NCBI GenBank assembly: GCA_947501445.1
Contig: CANMVS010000005.1
Location: 124,001 to 188,000 of the forward strand
DNA: 64,000 nucleotides
Source: an uncultured Rhizobiaceae group bacterium
GTDB lineage: Bacteria; Pseudomonadota; Alphaproteobacteria; Rhizobiales; Rhizobiaceae
Direction of reading: 5' to 3'
The notes below the pieces were generated by a model, which did not search any database, was not told the DNA's origin, and was given only the letters and a program-made list of their open reading frames with translations. Made by a program: the position numbers and the translations under genes. Shown here in pieces: positions 28,684-38,001 of the stretch. How positions within the stretch are numbered: position 1 is the stretch's first letter; each line of letters begins with the position of its first letter.

Positions 28684-29505
28684 TTACGCGGCTGGCTGCA
28701 AGGAACTCATAGATTTCCTGTTTTGTTCGGCACCAAGGCTCGTCGAGGTTATCGCTTCGGATATCTCATCGCCTTCGACACCATAGATCATACGGACGGC
28801 CTCTTTGCTCAACTCATCAGCCGGTCCGTCAAAAACCACCCTGCCGGCCGCCATTCCAATGATCCGTTCACAATAGGTCCGGGCCGTATCAAGGGTATGC
28901 AGATTGGTAATGACGGTTATGCCCTCCTGCTGATTGATACTGAGCAGTGAATCCATCACCACTTTCGCATTCATCGGATCCAGGGAGGCGATCGGTTCAT
29001 CGGCGAGCAGCATCTTTGGTTGCTGCAAAAGCGCCCGCGCGATGGCAACCCGCTGCTGCTGACCACCGGAAAGTGTTCCGGCGCGCTGCAACGCTGTTTG
29101 TGCAATGCCAAGCCGTTCCAGGGCGGCGATCGCCATGGCACGCTCCTGCACCGAAAACGAACCGATCAGATTTAGAAATGTTGAACGGTGATTGAGCCTG
29201 CCCAAAAGCACATTCGTCAGAACATTCAATCGCGGCACAAGATTGAACTGCTGGAAGATCATGGCGCAATCTCGCTGCCAGCTGCGCAGAGCCGACCCAC
29301 CAAGGGCGGAAACCTCCGTCTGGTTGAAGCGGATGACACCAGCGGTTGGGTCTATCAACCGATTGAGCATCCTCAGCAGTGTCGACTTGCCCGCGCCCGA
29401 GCGGCCGATCACACCAACCATCTGCCCCTGTGGAATTGTCAGGGACACTTTTTCAACTGCGGTAAAATCACCGAACTGACGGGTTACATTTTCCAGCTTG
29501 AGCAT
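28684..29505 (-). CDS. phnC: Phosphonate ABC transporter ATP-binding protein PhnC
   Basis: 273 aa. Walker [13 protein letters not shown], signature LSGGQQQR and Walker [14 protein letters not shown] are intact, with [21 protein letters not shown] as the H-loop region. First gene of the uptake half of the cluster; its own promoter is suggested by the terminator at 29651-29682 and Pho-box-like repeats at 29559-29587. Confidence 0.94.
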   Translation of the reverse strand: MLKLENVTRQFGDFTAVEKVSLTIPQGQMVGVIGRSGAGKSTLLRMLNRLIDPTAGVIRFNQTEVSALGGSALRSWQRDCAMIFQQFNLVPRLNVLTNVLLGRLNHRSTFLNLIGSFSVQERAMAIAALERLGIAQTALQRAGTLSGGQQQRVAIARALLQQPKMLLADEPIASLDPMNAKVVMDSLLSINQQEGITVITNLHTLDTARTYCERIIGMAAGRVVFDGPADELSKEAVRMIYGVEGDEISEAITSTSLGAEQNRKSMSSLQPAA

Positions 29506-29558
29506 AATCTTCCCGGGCCGTTGGCCATTGCTTCCTGGCTACCGAATAATGCCTTTGC

Positions 29559-29587
29559 GTGACTGTCCAATGTCAGTTTCATGTCAC
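29559..29587. promoter_or_regulatory. Pho-box-like sites upstream of phnC
   Basis: Two overlapping 7-4-7 direct repeats. On the minus strand CTGACAT-TGGA-CAGTCAC (29559-29576) resembles the PhoB consensus CTGTCAT-N4-CTGTCAT; on the plus strand ATGTCAG-TTTC-ATGTCAC (29570-29587) matches it slightly better but points away from phnC. They lie 54 to 82 bp from the phnC ATG. Confidence 0.45.
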
Positions 29588-29650
29588 AAATATTACAATC
29601 CGTACCTTTCTGTTAACAAACGATCTTCCCGGAATATCAGATGTGAGAAA

Positions 29651-29682
29651 CGGCAAAAACCCGCAGCGGTAACTGCGGGTTC
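29651..29682 (-). terminator. Rho-independent terminator after the phnG-L-acetyltransferase genes
   Basis: Read on the minus strand: AACCCGCAG, a six-base loop, CTGCGGGTT and then TTT. Stem of 9 bp with a T-run. It follows the acetyltransferase gene by 34 bp and separates the lyase half from phnC. Confidence 0.8.
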
Positions 29683-29715
29683 AAGCGGTCAATGCGGTTA
29701 AAACCACAAGGTTGG

Positions 29716-30324
29716 TCAGTTGTATTTATTCACAAATTCTTCTGCCGTCAGTGTGCGAAAATCCACCAGTGCCCTGTGCAAATCATCATGCTTCCAATCC
29801 CACCAGGCCAAGGCATCCATTGCTGCTGATGTGGTCTCGCAATGGCGTCGGCGTATCAGTCGCGCTGGTACACCGCCCACAATTGTGTAGGCTTCCACGT
29901 CTTTGGATACGACGGCACCTGCGCCTATGACTGCACCATTGCCAATGTTGACGCCGGGAAGCAGTGTCGCACCGTGACCTATCCATACATCATGGCCAAT
30001 TGTGACAGTGCTCTGCCGCCGCCATTCAAAGAAATCAGCCTCGTGGGTTTCGCCTTCAAAATAGTCCCCGGCGCGATAGGTGAAGTGATGTTGCGTGGCA
30101 CGCCATGTGGGATGATTTGTTGCATTGATGCGAACATGACTGGCGATATTAACAAATTTTCCGATTTTCGCCGACCAGATCTGACTGTCACGCATGACAT
30201 AGGAATAGTCGTCCAGCAGACTTTCTGACATATGACAACGTTCATCGATTTCGGTAAATCGACCGAGCTCACATGCGCGCACCTGAGCCGTCGGATGAAC
30301 AAGGGGCTCGACTGACAGTTTCAT
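29716..30324 (-). CDS. Hexapeptide-repeat acetyltransferase of the phosphonate cluster
   Basis: 202 aa left-handed beta-helix acyltransferase related to chloramphenicol/xenobiotic acetyltransferases and to the phn-linked family found in rhizobial C-P lyase operons. Hexapeptide turns run from [16 protein letters not shown] to [21 protein letters not shown], with the catalytic-type His in NHPTW (about residue 80). Probably N-acetylates an aminoalkylphosphonate, the role that PhnO (an unrelated GNAT enzyme) has in E. coli; that is inference. Overlaps the phnL stop by one base. Confidence 0.85.
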   Translation of the reverse strand: MKLSVEPLVHPTAQVRACELGRFTEIDERCHMSESLLDDYSYVMRDSQIWSAKIGKFVNIASHVRINATNHPTWRATQHHFTYRAGDYFEGETHEADFFEWRRQSTVTIGHDVWIGHGATLLPGVNIGNGAVIGAGAVVSKDVEAYTIVGGVPARLIRRRHCETTSAAMDALAWWDWKHDDLHRALVDFRTLTAEEFVNKYN

Positions 30325-31031
30325 CAGGCGGCTTCCCGACCGGCGCGAAACATCGAGACATCGATGATGCGATCGGCAACCGCTGAACGCACATCCTGAT
30401 CATGAAAAATACCAAGAAGGGCTGTGCCAGAGGCTTTCTTTTCCCGAATGAGTTGAACAACAACTGCGCGGTTTTCCGCATCCAAAGAGGCCGTCGGTTC
30501 GTCCAGCAGAAGCAAAGGATGGTTGGTGATGAAGCCGCGGGCGATATTGACACGTTGTTGTTCACCGCCGGAAAAAGTGGTCGGTGGCAATTGCCATAGA
30601 TGCTCTGGCAGATTCAACTTCTCAAGCAGTTCTATCGCCCGAGTTCGCGCGACGTCGCTTTTGATGCCACGTGCAAGCAATGGTTCTGCCACAACATCCA
30701 CAGCTGCAACCCGGGGCACGGTACGCAGGAACTGACTGACGTAACCGATCACATCGCGGCGGATATTGAGCACTGTGCGTGGATCAGCACCGGCTATGTC
30801 TACGGTTACATCATTGTGGGTGATCAAAATCTGTCCGGCATCTACGCCATAATTGCCATAAAGCATCTTGAGAATGGAACTTTTACCGATACCGGACGGC
30901 CCGCCAAGGACCGCACATTCTCCCGCAGCAACCGAAAAATTGACGTTTTCCACGACCGGCAATTTGATACCGTCACGCAAATGCATGACAAAACTTTTTG
31001 CGACTTCTGAGACAACAAGGGGCGTTGGCAT
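30324..31031 (-). CDS. phnL: C-P lyase ATP-binding subunit PhnL
   Basis: 235 aa ABC-type ATPase of the C-P lyase machinery, not a transporter part. Walker [18 protein letters not shown], signature [15 protein letters not shown] and Walker [17 protein letters not shown]. The [11 protein letters not shown] segment is family-typical. Associates with PhnK and the PhnGHIJ core. A 90-bp gap, with no feature I can call, separates it from phnK. Confidence 0.94.
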   Translation of the reverse strand: MPTPLVVSEVAKSFVMHLRDGIKLPVVENVNFSVAAGECAVLGGPSGIGKSSILKMLYGNYGVDAGQILITHNDVTVDIAGADPRTVLNIRRDVIGYVSQFLRTVPRVAAVDVVAEPLLARGIKSDVARTRAIELLEKLNLPEHLWQLPPTTFSGGEQQRVNIARGFITNHPLLLLDEPTASLDAENRAVVVQLIREKKASGTALLGIFHDQDVRSAVADRIIDVSMFRAGREAA

Positions 31032-31121
31032 GGTTGAGTTCCCGTTCGTTTGGCCTTGGCCATATGTTTCGAATTGATCGGCACGGATTATGCGCTTTGT
31101 CCGCTGGTTCAGCCTGGCACC

Positions 31122-31898
31122 TCAAACCTGCAGGATCGAAGACACCAGCAATTGTGTATAGGGTTCGCGCGGGTCATCCAGAACACGATCTGTCAGCCCC
31201 TGCTCGATGACATAACCATCCTTCATCACCATCATGCGATGGGATAAAAGTCTTGCAACGGCGAGATCATGGGTGACGACAATTGCTGAAAGACCAAGGT
31301 CGTTGACAAGACTGCGCACCAGATCCAGAAGCCGCGCCTGTACAGAAACATCCAGTCCGCCGGTGGGTTCGTCCATGAAAACAAGCCGTGGGCCGGTCAC
31401 CAGGTTTCGGGCAATTTGCAGGCGCTGGCGCATGCCGCCGGAGAAATCGCGCGGCTGATCGTCAACCCGGTCGGCATCAATCTCAACCCGTCCCAGCCAC
31501 CGGGTTGCGGTATTCCTGATATCGCCATAATGGCGGTCACCTATGGCCATCAATCGTTCACCGACATTGGCACCGGCTGAAACAGTCATGCGCAATCCGT
31601 CTGCCGGGTTCTGGTGCACAAACCCCCAGTCCGTCCGCATTAAAAACCGACGTTCCGCCTCACCCATACGGTACAAATCGCGAAATTGCCCATCGCGCAT
31701 ACGGTATTCGACCGTACCGGACGTGGGTGTCAGCCGCGTCGAGATATTGTTCAATAGTGTGGTTTTCCCGGAACCGGATTCACCTACAATTGCCAGGACC
31801 TCACCGGGCCACAGCTCAAAGGAGACATCGCGGCATCCAATTCTGCTGCCATAGTATTTGGTCATTGAATTGACGCGTAACAGGGGTTGTTCGTTCAT
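31122..31898 (-). CDS. phnK: C-P lyase ATP-binding subunit PhnK
   Basis: 258 aa ABC-type ATPase that docks on PhnJ in the core complex. Walker A GESGSGKTTLL, signature FSGGMRQRLQIARNL and Walker B LVFMDEPTGGLDVSVQ are intact. The N-terminal LLRVNSMTKYYGSRIGC region is typical. ATG overlaps the phnJ stop (ATGA). Confidence 0.95.
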   Translation of the reverse strand: MNEQPLLRVNSMTKYYGSRIGCRDVSFELWPGEVLAIVGESGSGKTTLLNNISTRLTPTSGTVEYRMRDGQFRDLYRMGEAERRFLMRTDWGFVHQNPADGLRMTVSAGANVGERLMAIGDRHYGDIRNTATRWLGRVEIDADRVDDQPRDFSGGMRQRLQIARNLVTGPRLVFMDEPTGGLDVSVQARLLDLVRSLVNDLGLSAIVVTHDLAVARLLSHRMMVMKDGYVIEQGLTDRVLDDPREPYTQLLVSSILQV

Positions 31899-32785
31899 TG
31901 CTGCGCCTCCAGAGCTTGCCCGGACAGATGGCCGTGATGGCCCTCGTTCCGGCGGTTTTCACAATGGTCCGTATCGGAGCACACAAACATTCTTGACCCT
32001 TTGTCATCCAGGATAACTTCATCCAGATAGACGCCGGTTGCAGCGCACAGCGCACAAGGATCCTTGAAGGTCTGCACCTCGAATGGATGGTCTTCAAAAT
32101 CTAGGCTGACAACCTCGGTATAGGGTGGAATGGCGTAGATACGTTTTTCCCGCCCAGCCCCGAACAACTGCAAAGCCTGCGACATGTGCATTTTGGGATT
32201 GTCGAATTTGGGTGTCGGAGACGGGTCCATGACATAACGTCCTTCAACCTTCACCGGATAGGCATAGGTGGTGGCGATATGTCCATTGCGCGCGATATCC
32301 TCATAGAGCTTTACGTGCATTAGCCCGTATTCTTCCAACGCATGCATCTTGCGTGTTTCAGTCTCACGCGGCTCAAGAAAGCGCAGCGGTTCAGGGATCG
32401 GCACCTGATAAACGAGGATCTGATTTTCACCCAATTGCTCTTCGGGAATACGGTGCCTTGTTTGAATGATGGTCGCTTGCCGGGTGCTGGTTGTCACCGC
32501 GACATTGGTGACCTTCTGGAAAAATGCCCGGATGGACACCGCATTTGTGGTGTCGTCTGCGCCCTGATCGATAACCTTCAGCGTATCATCCGGACCGATG
32601 ACGGCAGCAGTGACCTGAACGCCACCGGTGCCCCATCCATAGGGCATTGGCATTTCCCGACTGGCAAAAGGCACCTGATAGCCGGGTATGGCGATGGCCT
32701 TCAATATGGCCCGTCGGATCATGCGTTTGGTCTGTTCATCCAGATAGGCAAAATTATAGGTTGCAAGTTCGCCATGGGTATTCAT
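31895..32785 (-). CDS. phnJ: Alpha-D-ribose 1-methylphosphonate 5-phosphate C-P lyase PhnJ
   Basis: 296 aa radical-SAM-type enzyme that breaks the carbon-phosphorus bond. The four Cys of the Fe-S/radical site are present: C244 and C247 (CALC), C269 and C275 (CSDTDHC). The N-terminal AYLDEQTKRMIRRAILKAIA and GYQVPFASREMPMPYGWGTG segments are strongly conserved in the family. Overlaps phnI and phnK by four bases each. Confidence 0.97.
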   Translation of the reverse strand: MNTHGELATYNFAYLDEQTKRMIRRAILKAIAIPGYQVPFASREMPMPYGWGTGGVQVTAAVIGPDDTLKVIDQGADDTTNAVSIRAFFQKVTNVAVTTSTRQATIIQTRHRIPEEQLGENQILVYQVPIPEPLRFLEPRETETRKMHALEEYGLMHVKLYEDIARNGHIATTYAYPVKVEGRYVMDPSPTPKFDNPKMHMSQALQLFGAGREKRIYAIPPYTEVVSLDFEDHPFEVQTFKDPCALCAATGVYLDEVILDDKGSRMFVCSDTDHCENRRNEGHHGHLSGQALEAQQ

Positions 32786-33897
32786 TCCGCCGCCTCCAGA
32801 TCTTCGCCAGCATTGCCGTCCCGTTCCTGCGCCGCCTCAAACTCGCTGCGCATGCGGCGCACAAGGTCGAGTTCGGCCTGAAAATCGACATAATGCGGCA
32901 ACTTCAGATGCTCGACAAAACCCGTTGCCTGAACATTATCGGCATGGGAAATGACAAATTCCTCGTCCTGCGCAGGGGCCGTCAGGTCCTCGCCCAGTTC
33001 ACGGGCGCGCAGTGAGCGGTCAACCAGTGACATCGCCATCGCCTTGCGCTCGCTTTGACCGAAAACGAGACCGTAGCCGCGGGTAAATTGCGGTGGTGAC
33101 TTAGCGGAGCCCTGAAACTGGGTGACCATCTGGCACTCCGTTACCCGAATACGGCCAAGATTGATCGCAAACCCGAGTTCGGGAATATCAATTTCGACAT
33201 CCACCTCGCCAATACGTATTTCACCGACGAACGGATGGCTTCGGCCAAATCCCCGCTGTGTTGAATAGCCAAGCGCCAGCAGGAATCCCTCATCGCCGCG
33301 CGACAGAGCCTGCAGACGCACATCCCGCGCCATCGGAAACTCCATCGGTTCACGGGTCAAATCGCCCGTCTGATGGTCGTCCGGCAGATCACCATCACTT
33401 TCAATCAGACCTTCCTGCGTCAAAAGCTGCGAGACACGCGGTGTCGATTGCTCGGCTGCCTGTTTGGTGACAGGCGTCTCGACGTCTTGCGAACCCATCA
33501 GGGCCGGATCAAGCAATCGGTGCGTGTAGTCAAAGGTTGGCCCAAGCAACTGGCCGCCGGGCAAATCCTTGTAGGTGGCCGAAATCCGCCGCTCGATGTG
33601 CATCCTGTTCGTATCAACCGGATTGGAATAACCAAAACGCGGCAGTGTCGTGCGATAGGCCCTCAGCAAGAAGATCGCCTCGATCATGTCCCCGCGCGCC
33701 TGCTTGAAAGCCAGGGCCGCCAGCTCACAGTCATAAAGTGATCCCTCACTCATGATGCGGTCGACGGCCAGCCCAAGCTGTTCGACAATCTGCTCGAGAT
33801 GCATGGCTGGCACCGACCGGTCCCCACGCCTGCGATCTGCGAGCAACCGGTGTGCATTATTGATGGCGGTTTCTCCGCCCTTGACGGCTACATACAT
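32782..33897 (-). CDS. phnI: C-P lyase core subunit PhnI
   Basis: 371 aa subunit that, with PhnG, H and L, loads the ribose-triphosphate onto the phosphonate by displacing adenine. MYVAVKGGETAINNAHRL at the N-terminus and the central ALSRGDEGFLLALGYSTQRGFG plus HPFVGEIRIGEV segments are diagnostic. Starts 21 bp after phnH. Confidence 0.96.
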   Translation of the reverse strand: MYVAVKGGETAINNAHRLLADRRRGDRSVPAMHLEQIVEQLGLAVDRIMSEGSLYDCELAALAFKQARGDMIEAIFLLRAYRTTLPRFGYSNPVDTNRMHIERRISATYKDLPGGQLLGPTFDYTHRLLDPALMGSQDVETPVTKQAAEQSTPRVSQLLTQEGLIESDGDLPDDHQTGDLTREPMEFPMARDVRLQALSRGDEGFLLALGYSTQRGFGRSHPFVGEIRIGEVDVEIDIPELGFAINLGRIRVTECQMVTQFQGSAKSPPQFTRGYGLVFGQSERKAMAMSLVDRSLRARELGEDLTAPAQDEEFVISHADNVQATGFVEHLKLPHYVDFQAELDLVRRMRSEFEAAQERDGNAGEDLEAAE

Positions 33898-33918
33898 GGC
33901 ATGTGCATCCTGATTGCT

Positions 33919-34530
33919 CTATCCCCGGGAAATCTTGACAGTACGCGGCAGCCCGATCAGCCCCTGCGTTGAGACCAGCAACAGGTCCACACCGCGTGGG
34001 AACCGCTGTCGATTGGCGCTACATTGCTCACAGAATTGATCGGGAAGCCCGCTGGGCGAAATGAAGGCCTTTTCCTTGATGCCAGGGCCCTCAAGAACCA
34101 AACGCGGCCCCTGATCCAAACTCTCCACCTGTAAAATGATGGTTGTCGAACGATCAGGAAATTCCTGTGTTCCCTGGGCAAAACTTTCCAGAGACGGCAA
34201 AGCCCCTGCGTCGGTCACGATGGCAAAGTCAGCATCGAACCCCTGCGCGACAATTTTGGTTGATGTGTTGAATGTCAGCCAGCCGGTCAATGCGGGCTGA
34301 CTGGCCTGAGCCGGCTCAAGCCACACACTGGTATCATGATCAAACAACGCGGCAGCAATGCTGCCGGTGACGCTGATGAGTGGTGCCGGTGGCGTGGTCA
34401 ATGCATCAAAACGCGTAATTGTTCCCGGACGCGCCATTGCATTCATAACCTGCCGGAAAACCGTTTGCGCATCAAAGACGGGTTGGACAAATCCGCCCAG
34501 ATAAACCGAGGTGTTTTCAGCCTGTAACAT
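33919..34530 (-). CDS. phnH: C-P lyase core subunit PhnH
   Basis: 203 aa subunit of the PhnGHIJ complex. Family segments: GGFVQPVFDAQTVFRQVMNA, MARPGTI and the C-terminal PRGVDLLL...GLPRTVKI. ATG 34530 with AGAGGA six bases upstream is preferred to the TTG at 34536 that overlaps the phnG stop. Confidence 0.95.
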   Translation of the reverse strand: MLQAENTSVYLGGFVQPVFDAQTVFRQVMNAMARPGTITRFDALTTPPAPLISVTGSIAAALFDHDTSVWLEPAQASQPALTGWLTFNTSTKIVAQGFDADFAIVTDAGALPSLESFAQGTQEFPDRSTTIILQVESLDQGPRLVLEGPGIKEKAFISPSGLPDQFCEQCSANRQRFPRGVDLLLVSTQGLIGLPRTVKISRG

Positions 34531-34532
34531 TT

Positions 34533-35021
34533 TCAATCCTCTCCGCGAACCATGGTGAAGAAATCCACTTTTGTGGCAGCAACCTCATCCTGCTTGCGCG
34601 CATCGTCAGTGCGTATGCGTTCTGCAACGGGTTGTACAAGACGCTCTTCGACATCCATGCGCGTGTTCTCATCCTGCCAGAGGGCATCAAATATGGCGGC
34701 CTGCTGAACCTTTGTTCTGTCGGTGCCCAGCGCGTAACCATGGCCAATTTTACCGTTGGATAATTTTACCGTTGCGCGGGTCACCGTCGCTTCACCCAGG
34801 TTAAATGGCGCGCCGCCTCCGCCAATGTTTCCGCGCACCATGACCAGACCGGTTTCCGGGCCGCGCACAGGATCAACATTCGGCTTCGGTTCCCAGTTTT
34901 CCCAGGCGGATGACAGCTCATTTGCCGTCGCACTGGCCAAAATATCCATTGTGTGTTTGCGCGCCTCTGGTTGCTGCGGCACGGCATTCTGCGGATTGGC
35001 GGTGTCCGTGTGATCGATCAT
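34533..35021 (-). CDS. phnG: C-P lyase core subunit PhnG
   Basis: 162 aa, first gene of the lyase operon. The PEVVRGPETGLVMVRG-like block (here VDPVRGPETGLVMVRGNIG), GGGGAPFNLGEATVTRATV and the GYALGTDRTK motif are diagnostic. ATG 35021 follows an AGGTGA ribosome site by four bases; the N-terminus is about 20 residues longer than in the E. coli protein, so ATG at 34949 (MDILASATANE) is an alternative. Transcription should start in the 99-bp gap that holds the Pho box and the palindrome. Confidence 0.94.
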   Translation of the reverse strand: MIDHTDTANPQNAVPQQPEARKHTMDILASATANELSSAWENWEPKPNVDPVRGPETGLVMVRGNIGGGGAPFNLGEATVTRATVKLSNGKIGHGYALGTDRTKVQQAAIFDALWQDENTRMDVEERLVQPVAERIRTDDARKQDEVAATKVDFFTMVRGED

Positions 35022-35035
35022 CAATTCACCTCAAT

Positions 35036-35055
35036 TTGTCTATTTATCTAGACAA
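35036..35055. promoter_or_regulatory. Candidate PhnF operator
   Basis: Perfect inverted repeat TTGTCTA-N6-TAGACAA between phnG and phnF, just ahead of the phnG ribosome site. GntR/HutC-type regulators such as PhnF bind short T-G-T-C-T-A-type palindromes, and this is the only strong one in the gap. Confidence 0.7.
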
Positions 35056-35089
35056 CTATACATCTTATGCTTATCTCTACAAAGCAATA

Positions 35090-35107
35090 ATGACGGCTGT
35101 GTGACAG
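35090..35107 (-). promoter_or_regulatory. Pho box of the phnG operon
   Basis: Minus-strand CTGTCAC-ACAG-CCGTCAT matches the PhoB consensus (CTGTCAT-N4-CTGTCAT) at 12 of 14 fixed positions and points towards phnG. A TAGAGA-like -10 lies about 12 bases further on. The box overlaps the phnF ribosome site (35106-35110). Confidence 0.75.
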
Positions 35108-35119
35108 GAGATGGTGAAA

Positions 35120-35872
35120 ATGGAATTTGTTGAACGCCGCAGCGGCATTTCACTTTGGCGTCAGATTGCAGATCAAATTCGCATTGCCATCAGCAACGGT
35201 GAATTTGACCAGAAGAGCAGACTGCCCGGTGAACTGGCGCTGGCGAAACGGTTTGACGTTAATCGTCATACGGTACGCAGCGCCATTGCTTCGCTGGAGC
35301 AGGAGGGCGTCTTGCGTGTGGAACAGGGGCGCGGAACATTCATCCAGCTCCAGCAACGCCTGCGCTATCCCATTGGCAGGCGCACCCGTTTCTCCGAAGG
35401 CCTGGCAGGGCAGACCCGTGCGCGAAAGGGCTTTTTGAAAGAACACAGCACTGATGTCGCTTCAACAAAAATCGCCAGATCCCTCAGCCTTGAGCCGGGT
35501 GCAAAAGTAGTGCGGCTGGAGACGGTCAGCACTGCAGATGGATTGCCGGTTTCACGCTCAACAAGCTGGTTTCCCGCTGAGCGTTTTGCTCAAATGGCCG
35601 CGCGATATGAGGAACTTGGCTCGGTCACCGCCATTTTCAAGACATACGGCATCATGGACTATGTGCGGGTCTCGACACGCATATCAGCGCTGCACGCGGC
35701 TCCCTCCATATTAACCGACATGCATTTATCACCCGGTGCCATAGTGCTGCGCACAGAGGCCATCAATGCCGATACGAAAGGCAAGCCGATTGAATATTCG
35801 AAAACCCATTTTGCCGCCGATCGTGTGGAACTGGATATTGATCACAGTCTGTCAGCAGACGCTATGGCGTAG
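35120..35872 (+). CDS. phnF: GntR/HutC-family phosphonate regulator PhnF
   Basis: 250 aa. N-terminal winged HTH (LWRQIADQIRIAISNGEFDQ, LPGELALAKRFDVNRHTVR) followed by a UTRA/chorismate-lyase-like ligand domain. ATG 35120, nine bases after AGGAG (35106-35110), is preferred to ATG 35111, which directly abuts that site. Divergent from phnG, so it should repress or tune the phn operon through the palindrome at 35036-35055. Confidence 0.92.
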   Translation: MEFVERRSGISLWRQIADQIRIAISNGEFDQKSRLPGELALAKRFDVNRHTVRSAIASLEQEGVLRVEQGRGTFIQLQQRLRYPIGRRTRFSEGLAGQTRARKGFLKEHSTDVASTKIARSLSLEPGAKVVRLETVSTADGLPVSRSTSWFPAERFAQMAARYEELGSVTAIFKTYGIMDYVRVSTRISALHAAPSILTDMHLSPGAIVLRTEAINADTKGKPIEYSKTHFAADRVELDIDHSLSADAMA

Positions 35873-35909
35873 AACCACATAATGCATGCAGCAATCCCGC
35901 CGGATAGCG

Positions 35910-37073
35910 TTACAGGTGAGCCTCCAGATCAAACCCCTTTGGCAATATCTCACATCGACCATCTCCAACCAGGTCCATTACACAACGGGCCATTTTATGG
36001 GCGATGGCGAAGGTGATTTTAAAGCCGCCGGTGGCCACCAGCAGGCCGTGATGATCCGGCACGAACCCCATCATTGGATCCCGGCGTCTGGTCTTGGGGC
36101 GAAGACCGGCCCAACGTTCCAGCACCGGCGCATTTTCCAGCCGCGGGCAAAGGGCACATGCCTTGGTTATCAGGGTGTCGAGCCTGGCGTCTGTATCAAA
36201 CGCGTTGAGGTAATCATTCTCGCTTGTGCTGCCGATGGCAACGCGTCCATCTTCGTGGGGAACCACATAGGCACCATCCTGAAAAACCAATGGCAGATCG
36301 GCTGCAACATCTGCCTGCAACAGGGCCGCCTGCCCCTTGATCGGGCGCCCCAATCCCTCGCCCGGGCGTGCAAGCAGTTGCCCAAGAATGTCAAAACTCT
36401 CATGGCCAGCGGCCAGCACGGTATGACCTGCCGAAATGCTCAGCCCATTATGCGTCTGCACAACACCGGTCTTGTGGTCGATATGCAAAAATCCGTCGCC
36501 TTCGATCACCCGCACATGATTACTGATGCTTTTTGCCAGGGCATGCAGATAGGACCGCGGGTTGATGCGCGCTGCAAAACTCTCAAATATTAACCCATGC
36601 GGCATTGCATTTACTGATGGCCAGTCACCATGAGGCACTTCGGTTAGCATATTCCATTCATAGCCGGTTCGGGCGGTTTCCCATTTATCCCGCGCATAGG
36701 CATAGCGGGCATCCAGCATTTCCTTGTGCTGGGGACGGGCCAGCGGCAGCAGACGCCCGCAACGCAGATAACCGCACGAAAGGCCGGTTTCATTTTCAAT
36801 GGAACTGACCTCATCTGCCAACTGGTCGAGTGCCTCGAACTGAAACTGTTTTTCATCATCCCACTGCTCGGGAATATGCGGCATCAAAGCGCCAAGCAGC
36901 CCGCCGCTGGCGCCAGATCCAAGTTTGTCCTTATCAAGCAGAATGACCTTCAGGTCCGCCTTCATCGCCAGCCGGGCAATCCACAAACCAATGATCCCTC
37001 CACCAACAATCAACAAATCGCAGGTCAATTTGTCACCAGCACAGTCAGGCGATATCACTTTGTCAATTGTCAT
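35910..37073 (-). CDS. FAD-dependent oxidoreductase, probable MnmC oxidase half
   Basis: 387 aa DAO-family flavoprotein. The dinucleotide fold GGGIIG is at residues 24-29, followed by LLDKDKLGSGASGGLLGALMPH; the GASG-x-x-x-GAL-x-P pattern resembles the MnmC C-terminal oxidase domain. GLRPKTRRRDPMMGFVPDHHGLLVATGG near the C-terminus is the flavin-binding end. Divergent from mnmD at 37237, the two together replacing the fused MnmC; it would remove the carboxymethyl group from cmnm5(s2)U34 in tRNA. A generic amino-acid or amine oxidase is the alternative. Confidence 0.75.
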   Translation of the reverse strand: MTIDKVISPDCAGDKLTCDLLIVGGGIIGLWIARLAMKADLKVILLDKDKLGSGASGGLLGALMPHIPEQWDDEKQFQFEALDQLADEVSSIENETGLSCGYLRCGRLLPLARPQHKEMLDARYAYARDKWETARTGYEWNMLTEVPHGDWPSVNAMPHGLIFESFAARINPRSYLHALAKSISNHVRVIEGDGFLHIDHKTGVVQTHNGLSISAGHTVLAAGHESFDILGQLLARPGEGLGRPIKGQAALLQADVAADLPLVFQDGAYVVPHEDGRVAIGSTSENDYLNAFDTDARLDTLITKACALCPRLENAPVLERWAGLRPKTRRRDPMMGFVPDHHGLLVATGGFKITFAIAHKMARCVMDLVGDGRCEILPKGFDLEAHL

Positions 37074-37236
37074 GAAGGGTCGGTTCCGATGAATTTGGCC
37101 TGGCCTGATTTTTCAACCGCGCATGCGAAATGATCCTGCGACTGGCGATAACGCGCTTGATGGGATGTTGAATGGGCCATTGTGAATGGGTGACGACTGT
37201 GTGAAAAGTTCCAACAACTTCAGGACAGGGAAACAT

Positions 37237-37917
37237 ATGGGTCAGGATATTGAGTGGCATGAGGGGGATATGCCCTATTCAACACAATTTGGCGATCATT
37301 TTTATTCGAAATCCGACGGTCGTGCCGAATGCATCCATGTCTTCCTGAAAGGCAACAATCTTCCGGACCGCTGGATGGAGCCGGAAACATTTACCATTGC
37401 TGAACTGGGTTTTGGTACGGGTTTGAATTTTCTGGAAACCTGGCGTCACTGGCAGGAATCAGGGGCTGGTGGGACATTAAGATTTGTCAGCTTCGAGCGC
37501 TTTCCCCTTGGTGCTGCAGATATCGACCGCGCACTGCGCGCCTGGCCGATCCTTACAGAACAAAGTGCTGCGCTTGTATCAAAATGGCCAGAAGAACCGT
37601 GCGGTGTCATCACAATCGCATTTGGTCAATCAGTCACTCTTGAAATTCACATAGGTGATGCACAGCAATATGTTGCAGCATGGTCCGGCAAAGCCGATGC
37701 CTGGTTTCTTGACGGTTTCGCCCCCTCACGCAATGAGGAAATGTGGTCGCAACACCTTATGACGCAGGTCTTTGATCACACAAAAAACCAAGGTACACTT
37801 GCCACCTATTCCGCAGCCGGCTGGGTGCGTCGAAACTTGCAGGCAGCCGGGTTTTTTGTGCAAAAGCGGCCCGGACATGCGGGTAAACGGGACATGACGA
37901 CAGGCAAACGTGTGTAA
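37237..37917 (+). CDS. mnmD: tRNA 5-methylaminomethyl-2-thiouridine methyltransferase MnmD
   Basis: 226 aa SAM-dependent methyltransferase. AELGFGTGLNFLETW is the SAM-binding motif; DAWFLDGFAPSRNEEMW and GTLATYSAAGWVRRNLQAAGF are diagnostic of the MnmC methylase domain. It lacks any fused oxidase. ATG 37237 with CAGGACAGGG upstream is preferred to an ATG at 37186. Final step of mnm5(s2)U34 wobble modification in tRNA. Confidence 0.9.
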   Translation: MGQDIEWHEGDMPYSTQFGDHFYSKSDGRAECIHVFLKGNNLPDRWMEPETFTIAELGFGTGLNFLETWRHWQESGAGGTLRFVSFERFPLGAADIDRALRAWPILTEQSAALVSKWPEEPCGVITIAFGQSVTLEIHIGDAQQYVAAWSGKADAWFLDGFAPSRNEEMWSQHLMTQVFDHTKNQGTLATYSAAGWVRRNLQAAGFFVQKRPGHAGKRDMTTGKRV

Positions 37918-38001
37918 AAAGCAAGCTTGCCAATACGATGCGAACAATATGTATTGAATATCTGAATGATATTAATTGCACATGCGGGCTATAACGCGAT
38001 C

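Noticed and set aside
37920-37929. GCAAGCTTGC palindrome after mnmD as a terminator
   Set aside because: Five-base half-sites without a loop or T-run.
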